Source of the DNA: Bacillota bacterium
GTDB lineage: Bacteria > Bacillota > Clostridia > Lachnospirales > Cellulosilyticaceae
Assembly: GCA_023412455.1 (NCBI GenBank)
Contig: JAEYNQ010000131.1
Span: 1 to 22,873 of the forward strand
Direction of reading: 5' to 3'
DNA length: 22,873 bases
The notes under the pieces are model-generated. The model saw nothing but the letters and a program-made list of their open reading frames with translations, was not told the origin of the DNA and ran no database searches. This document shows, in pieces, positions 16,020 through 22,873 of this stretch. The stretch's first letter is position 1. Every line of letters starts with the position of its first letter. The position numbers and the translations under genes are program-made.

Positions 16020-16985
16020 ATGAGAAAGATAAGAGTATTGCAGATCATTGAACTCGTTATTTTAGTAGGTGTACTTATTGGTCTCGTGTTTTTCTTTAAG
16101 GGGATTGCAAGTGGAACAATAAGCTTTAGTGGAGGGACTGTACAAGCAGGAATCTTTGAAAATACAGATGATTTTATAAGTACAGGCGAGGGAGCCCAAG
16201 AAAAAAGGGAACAGATGGAAATTAAAGGCATAGATGAAATAAGTGTAGAGTTTATGAATGCAGATATTGATGTAGAGATTATTGAAGGAGATGAAATACA
16301 AGTTATTGAAACCACGAGTAGGCAAATAGCTGAAAATGATTTTTTTAAAATGAGGCAAATAGGGAGTCAACTATCTATTAAAGGACCAACAATTAAAAAA
16401 TGGTTGCCTATTGATGTGAAGAGCATCGCGCACTCCATCTACATAGGAATACCTGCAAGCTACAAGGAGGACCTATACTTAAAGACGATTTCAGGATACA
16501 TTCAGCTCAATACACCCATGAAGTTAGATAAACTGAGAACGGAGCAAGTTTCGGGAGCTTTGGAGCTCAATGAGTTAGTAGATACTAAAAGCTTAAAATG
16601 TAAAAGTGTTTCTGGTTCCATATATATCAAAGAAGCGCTAACAGAGAAGTATAGTTTAGAAAATGTTTCTGGAAGTATAGAGGTAGAAGCATTAACTGGA
16701 ATGGGAAATGTAGAAAGTGTTTCAGGAAATATTCAGGTAGCCTACAAAGCAGTAGAAGGTGATGTTGACCTTTCTACCGTATCGGGGCAGATAGAAGTGA
16801 GTTTGGATGAAGAAGTGAGCTGTGAAATTAGAGGGAAAAGTGTTTCAGGTAAGATGAAGGGAAATATAGCTTATAATTATATAGGAAAGGGCAAGAAAGA
16901 AGCCCAGGCTGAAGTAGGTAATAATCCAGAATATCAAATAGATATAGAAACAGTATCCGGTTATATTTCAGTGGATAGAGAGTAG
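16020..16985 (+). CDS. DUF4097 family repeat protein, membrane-anchored
   Basis: The 321-residue protein has an N-terminal membrane anchor (about 8-26) and a predicted extracytoplasmic beta-solenoid. Eight rungs carry a [TSNQ]-[VI]-S-G turn followed by a beta strand (Ser at about 158, 178, 198, 217, 235, 255, 276 and 313), mostly 18-21 residues apart, as in DUF4097 (YvlB/LiaG-like) proteins. These appear in envelope-stress operons, with unclear function; surface scaffolding or antimicrobial sensing has been proposed for relatives. It follows the PPD1 gene almost without a gap, and the GH3 gene starts 49 bases later with no terminator between. Confidence 0.82.
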   Translation: MRKIRVLQIIELVILVGVLIGLVFFFKGIASGTISFSGGTVQAGIFENTDDFISTGEGAQEKREQMEIKGIDEISVEFMNADIDVEIIEGDEIQVIETTSRQIAENDFFKMRQIGSQLSIKGPTIKKWLPIDVKSIAHSIYIGIPASYKEDLYLKTISGYIQLNTPMKLDKLRTEQVSGALELNELVDTKSLKCKSVSGSIYIKEALTEKYSLENVSGSIEVEALTGMGNVESVSGNIQVAYKAVEGDVDLSTVSGQIEVSLDEEVSCEIRGKSVSGKMKGNIAYNYIGKGKKEAQAEVGNNPEYQIDIETVSGYISVDRE

Positions 16986-17034
16986 CCAAGGAAGAAGTAG
17001 GTTGAAAAATGAAAAGAATGAAGGGGGAAAGTAG

Positions 17035-18333
17035 ATGGTAGTCAATAAGTCTACAGGGAAATGGAAGAAGTATCTAGCTATTAGTTTATGTCTATTGGTT
17101 ATGGGCAGTATAGTATACGCCCTCTTTCAACTTCAACAGTTCTCCCAGGATAAAAAAATAAAGGAGGTCGCTTTTGAGGCCAGTCAGAAGCAACTTGAAG
17201 AAAGGCTTACTGAGACTTTGAAGAATACAGAAGACACTACAAAGCGTTTCAAAAAGGAAACTAAGAAAGAAGGTCAAGAACAACCTACGGAGGAAAAAAA
17301 GCAAGTAGAGACGGTATACGGGCCTTATGAAGAAAAAGCAAAAGAAAAAATGTTAACTTTAAGTTTAGAAGAAAAGATAGGCCAACTTTTTTTAGCCAGA
17401 TGTCCAGATGTAGGAGCCATTGAACAAATTGAGAGTCTGAAGCCAGGAGGTTATATACTTTTTGGGAGGGACTTTAAGGATAAGACTAAAGAAGAAGTTA
17501 TACAGACGATTAAAGGGTATCAAGAAGCGAGTACATTACCTATGCTGATGGCTGTAGATGAGGAAGGTGGAAGCGTGGTTCGAATTAGCAGTAATCCTTT
17601 GCTAGCAGAACAGCCGTTTAAGTCACCTCAGGAATTAGATAGACTAGGTGGACTAAAAGCTGTAGAAGAGGATACTTTAACTAAGGGGAAGCTCCTTAAG
17701 GAACTGGGGATTCAGCTTAATCTAGCCCCTGTGGCAGATGTAACCACAGAACCTACTGCTTATATGTATGGGCGAACTTTTGGTAAACAAGCACTAGAGA
17801 CTGCTGAATATGTCATCACAGTTATAAAGGCTGTACAGAAACTAAGGCTTGCTAGTACCCTTAAGCATTTCCCAGGTTATGGTGAAAATGGGGATACCCA
17901 TACAGCTATTGTACGAGATACAAGAGATATTAGAAGCTTTAGGGAAGTTGATTTGATTCCTTTTAAGATGGGAATAGAGGAAGGCGTAGAGAGTATTTTA
18001 GTCTCTCATAATATTGTAGAAGCCATGGATAAGGACTATCCTGCTTCCCTTTCTCCCAAGGTACATAAGCTTTTAAGGGATGAACTAGGTTTTACAGGGG
18101 TCATTATGACAGATGATTTAGCTATGGAAGCTATCCAGTTGTATACAAAGGAGAGGCATCCAGCGGTTTTAGCTCTAGAGGCAGGCAATGACCTACTTAT
18201 TATTTCGGATTTACAAGGGGGTTATGAGGCTATAAGAGAGGCTGTTCAAAGAGGAGAAATAGATATTCAAATCATAAATGAAGCAGCTACTCGGGTTTTG
18301 GCTTGGAAGTATAAGATTGGAATAATAAATTAG
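17035..18333 (+). CDS. Membrane-anchored glycoside hydrolase family 3, NagZ-like beta-N-acetylhexosaminidase
   Basis: The enzyme should remove N-acetylglucosamine from peptidoglycan or muropeptides outside the membrane. An N-terminal anchor covers about 13-32, then a charged Glu/Lys/Thr-rich linker runs to about residue 100, then a single GH3 barrel (about 105-430). NagZ-type signatures are visible: AVDEEGG, KHFPGYG with K277-H278, the GDTH loop with D287 and H289 (the Asp-His acid/base pair of NagZ-like enzymes), and IMTDDLAMEA with D360 as the probable nucleophile. Cytosolic NagZ of Gram-negatives lacks the anchor; Firmicute homologues are secreted or anchored. The AAGGGGG site precedes ATG 17035. 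The ABC permease gene starts 15 bases after the stop. Confidence 0.88.
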   Translation: MVVNKSTGKWKKYLAISLCLLVMGSIVYALFQLQQFSQDKKIKEVAFEASQKQLEERLTETLKNTEDTTKRFKKETKKEGQEQPTEEKKQVETVYGPYEEKAKEKMLTLSLEEKIGQLFLARCPDVGAIEQIESLKPGGYILFGRDFKDKTKEEVIQTIKGYQEASTLPMLMAVDEEGGSVVRISSNPLLAEQPFKSPQELDRLGGLKAVEEDTLTKGKLLKELGIQLNLAPVADVTTEPTAYMYGRTFGKQALETAEYVITVIKAVQKLRLASTLKHFPGYGENGDTHTAIVRDTRDIRSFREVDLIPFKMGIEEGVESILVSHNIVEAMDKDYPASLSPKVHKLLRDELGFTGVIMTDDLAMEAIQLYTKERHPAVLALEAGNDLLIISDLQGGYEAIREAVQRGEIDIQIINEAATRVLAWKYKIGIIN

Positions 18334-18348
18334 AGAAAGCGTAAGATT

Positions 18349-20850
18349 ATGCAAATTATATTAAAATATTTGATAAAATCTATTACAGAAAAGAAGATGC
18401 GGACTTTTTTAGTGGTCTTAGCAGTGGCCTTAGCAGGGGCTCTTTACTTGGCTTCAACAGCTTTAACGGATTCAATGGTGCAGATGCAGACAGATAAAGT
18501 AAGAGCCACAGCAGGAAATGTAGAGATTCGAATTTATGCAGGTGAAAAGATGGATACCAATCTCTTGAGTATGCACCCTGTTAGGGCATTAAGCACTTTA
18601 ACAGAATACAGCATACCCCTTGTAAAGGGCAGTGGCTTTCATGAAAAGAAAGATAAAGGTTATGATACACTTAACTTAACAGGTGTAGCTTTAGAAGATT
18701 ACAAGCAAATGAATGAACTCCTTCTCAAAGAGCAGCTTTCAGGGCGGGACTTTGATGATAGAAGCCTAATTATTAGTCAAAAGACAGCAGAGAAATATGG
18801 ACTAAAGGTAGGCGATAGCTTTGAATTAAAAATAGGAGATAAGAAAAGGAAAACGACTATTTATGGGATAGCTTTTCCTAGGGGGATGTTTGCACAGGAG
18901 GCAGAGAGTACTCTAGGCTTGATGAGCTTTAATGCCCTTAGCCAATTCTTAGATACAGACAATAAGCCAACGCTGATCTATATTAAATCTAATCCCCAAC
19001 AGATAAGTATGGATGGACTCATAGAAAAATTAAAAGAGGTTTATCCCAAAGCAGAGGTAAAAGAGCTTATTGATCGAAAAGATTTAGAAGAAAATATTTC
19101 TTGGATTGCCCAGCCTCTTTTGCTGATGACCATATTAGTAACCTTTATGAGCATTTTTATTGTCAATTCTTCTTTTAAGGTGATCACCATTGAGAAGCTC
19201 CCGGTGATAGGGACCTTCCGAAGTATAGGTGCCAGTAAGCGAACCATGAATAAAGTACTTTTTTTAGAAAGTATGGGCTATGGCGTAATTGGTGGATTTT
19301 GTGCCATTGGGTTAGGCATTCTTATCTTATTTGTGATGCTTAAATTCCTCTCAACAGGTGAACTAGAGGGGGCTAAGTCTATTAAAATGGAAGTAAGTCT
19401 CATAACCGGTATCATTACTTTCTTATTCTCCTTATTTGTAAGTGTAGTAAGTAGTATGATGCCTATATTACGAACAAGCAAGATTCCTGTTAAAGATATT
19501 GTATTGGGTAATACTACCTCCTATAAAAAGAAAAAGATTAAGAAGAGTATAATAGGAGGAGTACTGCTCCTCTTAAGTGTCCTATTATTGCAGTTTACTA
19601 ATGGGCAAAATGTGATGCTTTTATCTTTTCTTTCACTTGCCTTTCTTATAATAGGTGTTATCAATCTCTTACCTACTTTAGTGAAGTGGACTTCTTGTAT
19701 ATGGCAAAAGATTTTTGAAAGTTTATTTGGAAATGTAGGGCTCCTAGCTATCAAAAATATTAAGACCAATAAAAACATGATCAATAGTATTACCCTTATT
19801 ACCCTAGGTGTTTCTATGCTGCTTTTCATCGTTAATATTAGTATAAATGTCCAAGTAGAGGTGCTTAATTTTTATGATACCACCTTCAAAAGCGATATGA
19901 ATATATGGATGAATAACCTAGATCAAAGAACGGCAAGGATTTTGGAGAGGGAAAAAGGTGTAAAAGGTCTTTTGCCTACCTATGAGGTAAGTAGCATAAA
20001 AATAGAGGAGTGGGGACAAGAAATCTGGTGGCCCAAGGCTATAAGAGGACCTGAATATAGTGACTATGTTGATCTAGATTACATAGGAGATGAAGAGGCC
20101 ATCTTAAATAAGGTGAATAAAGGACGTTATATTATTTTGACCCAAATTCTTAAAGATCGTTATGATGTCAAAGAAGGCGATAAACTCACCATAGAAACAC
20201 CGGATGGCAAGCGTATTTATACGGTTATAGGCTTCGTAAATACCTTTATGAACAATGGGAATTATGCTCTTTTAGGTGAGAAGTATATAAAAATGGATAT
20301 GAAATTAAAGAATTATCATTTTGCATATGCTTTGACGGATGGGAATGAGGGAGAAATTTTAGAGGAGCTGCGCAGTAAATATAAAGGGCGTTATTTGGAT
20401 GGACGTTTATTCAGTGATATGAAGCAGGCCAATAAAGAGAGCAATGATCAAATGATGAGTATGATGGTAGGCTTCTCTGTATTGGCAGTGGTTATTGGTA
20501 TAGTAGGCATTGTCAATAACTTATTTATTAGTTTTATAGAACGGAGACAAAATTTGGCTATTTTACGTTCTGTAGGCATGAGTCGTAAGCAGATTGTAAA
20601 AATGGTCTTTCTCGAAGCTCTAGCTCTAGGGACAATAGGCACCACAGTAGGTATAGCTACAGGTTGGGGAATGATTCTGATAGCACCTTATATCTTAGAA
20701 GGTATGCAGTCTCCGATTCCTTTGAAATTTATAACAAGTATACTCTGGATGTATATAGTAGGAGCTATTGGTGTAACTATTATGGCATCTATTACACCAG
20801 CTAGTAAGTCTTCAAAACTCAACATTATTGAAGCGATCAAATATGAATAA
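18349..20850 (+). CDS. FtsX/MacB-like ABC transporter permease (two FtsX domains)
   Basis: The 833-residue permease of the ABC3 (type VII) class has an N-terminal membrane segment (about 17-37), a large extracytoplasmic domain to about 250, and a first FtsX-type membrane bundle (about 255-375). A further pair of segments (about 400-450), another segment near 480-505, a second external domain and a final FtsX bundle (about 705-825) with FIERRQNLAILRSVGMSRKQI follow. The two IGAS/VGMS motifs are the coupling helices that contact the ATPase. It forms a transporter with the next gene (14-base gap) and the lipoprotein adaptor after it. Such systems move or extract lipids, lipoproteins, peptides or antimicrobials; the cargo here is not readable. 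The ribosome site is weak. Confidence 0.85.
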   Translation: MQIILKYLIKSITEKKMRTFLVVLAVALAGALYLASTALTDSMVQMQTDKVRATAGNVEIRIYAGEKMDTNLLSMHPVRALSTLTEYSIPLVKGSGFHEKKDKGYDTLNLTGVALEDYKQMNELLLKEQLSGRDFDDRSLIISQKTAEKYGLKVGDSFELKIGDKKRKTTIYGIAFPRGMFAQEAESTLGLMSFNALSQFLDTDNKPTLIYIKSNPQQISMDGLIEKLKEVYPKAEVKELIDRKDLEENISWIAQPLLLMTILVTFMSIFIVNSSFKVITIEKLPVIGTFRSIGASKRTMNKVLFLESMGYGVIGGFCAIGLGILILFVMLKFLSTGELEGAKSIKMEVSLITGIITFLFSLFVSVVSSMMPILRTSKIPVKDIVLGNTTSYKKKKIKKSIIGGVLLLLSVLLLQFTNGQNVMLLSFLSLAFLIIGVINLLPTLVKWTSCIWQKIFESLFGNVGLLAIKNIKTNKNMINSITLITLGVSMLLFIVNISINVQVEVLNFYDTTFKSDMNIWMNNLDQRTARILEREKGVKGLLPTYEVSSIKIEEWGQEIWWPKAIRGPEYSDYVDLDYIGDEEAILNKVNKGRYIILTQILKDRYDVKEGDKLTIETPDGKRIYTVIGFVNTFMNNGNYALLGEKYIKMDMKLKNYHFAYALTDGNEGEILEELRSKYKGRYLDGRLFSDMKQANKESNDQMMSMMVGFSVLAVVIGIVGIVNNLFISFIERRQNLAILRSVGMSRKQIVKMVFLEALALGTIGTTVGIATGWGMILIAPYILEGMQSPIPLKFITSILWMYIVGAIGVTIMASITPASKSSKLNIIEAIKYE

Positions 20851-20863
20851 GTGAGGGGAATAA

Positions 20864-21535
20864 ATGGAAAATGTAATTGAGACCCATGACCTATGTAAGA
20901 GCTATGATTTAGGAGATACAAGAGTAGAAATTTTAAAGGCTATTAATCTAGAGATAAAAAAAGGGAGCTTTTATTCCATTATGGGGCCCTCAGGTTCAGG
21001 GAAAAGCACACTGCTTTATCTTTTAGGTGGACTAGATGCGCCTACTTCAGGGACCATTCTTATTAATGGAAAAGAGATTAATAAAATGAAGGATGAGGAA
21101 GAAAGCAAGATGCGAAGAAGGGATATCGGCTTTGTCTTTCAGTTTTATAACCTAATTCCTAATCTGAATGTAGAAGAAAATATTATGCTCCCCATCCTAT
21201 TAGATGGCAAGAAGATGAAGGCTTATCAAGAGGATTTAGAAGAAATCCTAACAATAGTAGGTCTAACGGACAGGCGTAAGCATACGCCTAGAGAGTTATC
21301 AGGTGGACAGCAGCAAAGGGTGGCTATAGCCAGAGCTCTTATTAATAAGCCGGATATTATTTTTGCAGACGAACCTATTGGGAATCTAGATAGTAAAACA
21401 GGCATAGAAATTATGGAGCTTTTACAGCGTATTAATAGAGAACAAAACAAAACTATTATTCAAGTGACACATTCCAAAGAAGCAGCTGAGTATGGTACAG
21501 ACCTTATTAAGGTAAGAGATGGTCACATTTGTTAA
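20864..21535 (+). CDS. MacB/LolD-type ABC transporter ATPase
   Basis: The 223-residue ATPase drives the permease encoded just before it. It carries Walker A GPSGSGKST at 41-49, Q-loop VFQFYNLIPN at 91-100, signature LSGGQ at 145-149, Walker B IIFADEP at 165-171 and the switch His at 203. Length and spacing fit the LolD/MacB/FtsE group rather than sugar-importer ATPases. The D-loop reads EPIGNLDS instead of the commoner EPTGNLDS, a mild and probably tolerated change. A GAGGGGA site precedes ATG 20864. Between it and the adaptor gene lies a small hairpin at 21543-21563. Confidence 0.9.
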   Translation: MENVIETHDLCKSYDLGDTRVEILKAINLEIKKGSFYSIMGPSGSGKSTLLYLLGGLDAPTSGTILINGKEINKMKDEEESKMRRRDIGFVFQFYNLIPNLNVEENIMLPILLDGKKMKAYQEDLEEILTIVGLTDRRKHTPRELSGGQQQRVAIARALINKPDIIFADEPIGNLDSKTGIEIMELLQRINREQNKTIIQVTHSKEAAEYGTDLIKVRDGHIC

Positions 21536-21542
21536 TCAAAGC

Positions 21543-21563
21543 AAGCTGCTAAAAAGGTAGCTT
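21543..21563 (+). other. Intercistronic hairpin between ATPase and adaptor genes
   Basis: AAGCTGCT and GGTAGCTT form an 8-bp stem with two G-U pairs around AAAAA. There is no T run after it, so it is not a normal terminator. It could protect the transcript or tune the amount of adaptor relative to ATPase. Confidence 0.35.
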
Positions 21564-21582
21564 CATAAAAAGGGGAAAAGGA

Positions 21583-22734
21583 ATGAAAAAGATAAAATTT
21601 TTAGCTATCATTATGGCGGCTTTACTTGTTGCAGGGTGTAATAAGAGTGAAGAGGCAGCCAGTAAAGAATTGTCCACAGAGATGGTGGAGGTACAAGGAC
21701 AGGATGGAATCGATGTATTTGGAGAAATCACAGCCAATGAGACCAAAGAGATTTATATTGATTTTCCAGCGAGTGTAGAAGAGGTCTATGTGAAGGAGGG
21801 AGATTCTGTTAAAAAGGGAGATAAACTCCTCACCTTGAATATAAAAAACTATGAAACCAGCATTCTAAAAAAAGAAAAGGAGATAGAGCTCCTAAAGGTA
21901 CAACTCGGTGAGCTTGAAAAAAACTTAGACCCAACAGGCGTAGAGGCCAGTAAGATCAAAGGGGAGCTCCTCCTTAAACAGCGCTTATTACAGGAAGAAA
22001 CAGACCCTGATTTGAAGATCCAAAATGAACAGATTGCAGAAGCAGAGAGGGTACTAAGTAAAGCCAAACAAGACTATGAAGTACTAGAGAAGCTTTATGC
22101 AGCAGAGAGCATTTCAAAAAATGAAGTGGAAGAAGCAAAGCTAGCCATTCAGTCCAAAGAAAAAGCATTAAAGGATGCCCTAGCCAACTTAGAAAAAGCT
22201 AAGACCTCTAAGCAGTTAGATATTAATGCATTACAAGCTAGCTTAAAGGTAAAAGAGGCTCAGCTAAGCAATACCACTAACGCCAATAAAAGTAGTGTAG
22301 ATGAAACACTTATTAGAATAAGCATGGCAGAAGCAGAGCTAGATGAGATGAAAAGTAGGTTAAATAAGTCCTTCATAAAAGGCAAAGATATTATAGCCGA
22401 AACAGATAGTATTATTGATACCTTAAGTGTGAGAGAAGGTAGTCTTTTAGGAGTAGATAATGGGGGACCTGTTATGAAGCTAGCAGACAAAGCCAGTTTG
22501 GTAGCAACAATAGATATACCAGAGACCTTTATAAAAGATGTGAAATTAGGAAGTGTAGCAGAGATCAAATGCTATGCAGATGAAGAGCAAATCCTTAATG
22601 GCAAAATAAGCCGTATAGCCCATAAAGCCATAGAAGAGAGTGGTGAAACCATTATAAAAGCGGATGTTACCCTAGAGGATGAAAAGGATTATATACGACC
22701 AGGCTATGGCGTAGATGTAAAAATACTCAAATAG
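21583..22734 (+). CDS. MacA/HlyD-like lipoprotein adaptor of the ABC transporter
   Basis: The 383-residue periplasmic-adaptor-type protein partners the MacB-like permease and ATPase. A signal peptide ends in the lipobox LVAGC (Cys19), so it should be lipid-anchored to the outer face of the membrane. A split biotinyl-lipoyl domain follows (VKEGDSVKKGDKLLTL near 70-85 and again after the coil at about 270-300). A long alpha-helical coiled-coil hairpin covers about 90-260 and is Lys/Glu/Ala-rich. A beta-barrel and membrane-proximal domain ends in RPGYGVDVKI. In a single-membrane bacterium this adaptor cannot link to an outer-membrane channel, so it may guide cargo to or from the wall. Confidence 0.88.
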   Translation: MKKIKFLAIIMAALLVAGCNKSEEAASKELSTEMVEVQGQDGIDVFGEITANETKEIYIDFPASVEEVYVKEGDSVKKGDKLLTLNIKNYETSILKKEKEIELLKVQLGELEKNLDPTGVEASKIKGELLLKQRLLQEETDPDLKIQNEQIAEAERVLSKAKQDYEVLEKLYAAESISKNEVEEAKLAIQSKEKALKDALANLEKAKTSKQLDINALQASLKVKEAQLSNTTNANKSSVDETLIRISMAEAELDEMKSRLNKSFIKGKDIIAETDSIIDTLSVREGSLLGVDNGGPVMKLADKASLVATIDIPETFIKDVKLGSVAEIKCYADEEQILNGKISRIAHKAIEESGETIIKADVTLEDEKDYIRPGYGVDVKILK

Positions 22735-22736
22735 AC

Positions 22737-22780
22737 AAGGAGCTACCTCACAACAAGTGGGCAGCTTCTTTCTAAATTTA
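22737..22780 (+). terminator. Probable Rho-independent terminator after the adaptor gene
   Basis: The arms at 22737-22751 and 22757-22770 pair with one A-C mismatch and one bulged T around the loop AACAA. A broken T-rich stretch (TCTAAATTT) follows. The stem lies right after the adaptor stop and probably ends the long operon. The T tract is imperfect, so efficiency is uncertain. Confidence 0.55.
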
Positions 22781-22873
22781 AGTTTATAGAGATAAAAGAA
22801 GAGAAAAGTAGAGATTTATTTGGCGAAAAAGAGTAGAATAATAAGGAGTTATAAAGAAGACTATGGGATAGAG
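22781..22873. other. Right-edge leader without a supported gene
   Basis: These 93 A/G-rich bases contain AAGGAG near 22842, which could be a ribosome site for a gene starting beyond the window. The only ATG after it, at 22863, meets a stop two codons later. Nothing further can be supported. Confidence 0.4.

Noticed and set aside
22842..22873. Start of a further gene at the right edge (AAGGAG then ATG at 22863)
   Set aside because: The ATG meets a stop codon after one more residue and is too far from the ribosome-like site; any gene begins beyond the window.

Overview
The window comes from a low-GC Gram-positive bacterium, most likely a clostridial Firmicute. The signs are AT-rich codon use, strong AGGAGG-type ribosome binding sites, several TTG-start candidates, Rho-independent terminators, and Firmicute-type families (DUF5693, TagA, an MsmX-like ATPase, a CdaR/PucR regulator, FtsEX with a PcsB-like partner, DUF1700/PPD1, DUF4097). 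I cannot fix the genus. Every gene I accept lies on the + strand. No stretch of more than 300 bases lacks a gene; the longest gaps are 819-1043, 6527-6809 and 15152-15353. I saw no rRNA, tRNA, CRISPR array or insertion sequence.

Region 1 (1-3729) is the right end of an accessory locus. A gene cut by the window edge is followed by a very large adenosine-deaminase-superfamily protein. The latter carries the complete ADA metal and catalytic signature (HFH, HAGE, RISH, ETNPSSN, NTDD) spread over more than 860 residues. This matches RdrB, the deaminase subunit of the RADAR anti-phage system. The cut gene sits where the partner ATPase RdrA would end, but its preserved part shows no diagnostic motif. 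A terminator at 3684-3729 closes the locus.

Region 2 (3821-7980) holds a DUF5693 membrane protein, a TagA-type glycosyltransferase for cell-surface polymer synthesis, and an orphan MsmX/UgpC-type sugar-importer ATPase. The ATPase has high-expression codon use and a perfect terminator.

Region 3 (8069-11967) is a tight unit: a CdaR/PucR regulator, ftsE, ftsX and a secreted coiled-coil M23 peptidase, ended by a terminator. FtsEX would gate the peptidase across the membrane to control peptidoglycan cleavage.

Region 4 (11981-15151) starts from a good sigma-A-type promoter. It encodes two S41 carboxy-terminal-processing-protease paralogues and an unrecognised membrane protein. The first paralogue has lost Ser, Lys and Gln of the catalytic set and looks like a pseudoprotease; the second keeps them all.

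Region 5 (15174-22775) begins with a TTGACA promoter embedded in repeated operator-like sequences. It then runs through a PPD1/DUF1700 membrane protein, a DUF4097 repeat protein, a membrane-anchored GH3 N-acetylhexosaminidase-like enzyme and a MacB/LolCDE-like tripartite ABC system (permease, ATPase, lipoprotein adaptor). It looks like one cell-envelope stress or export operon with an imperfect terminator at its end.
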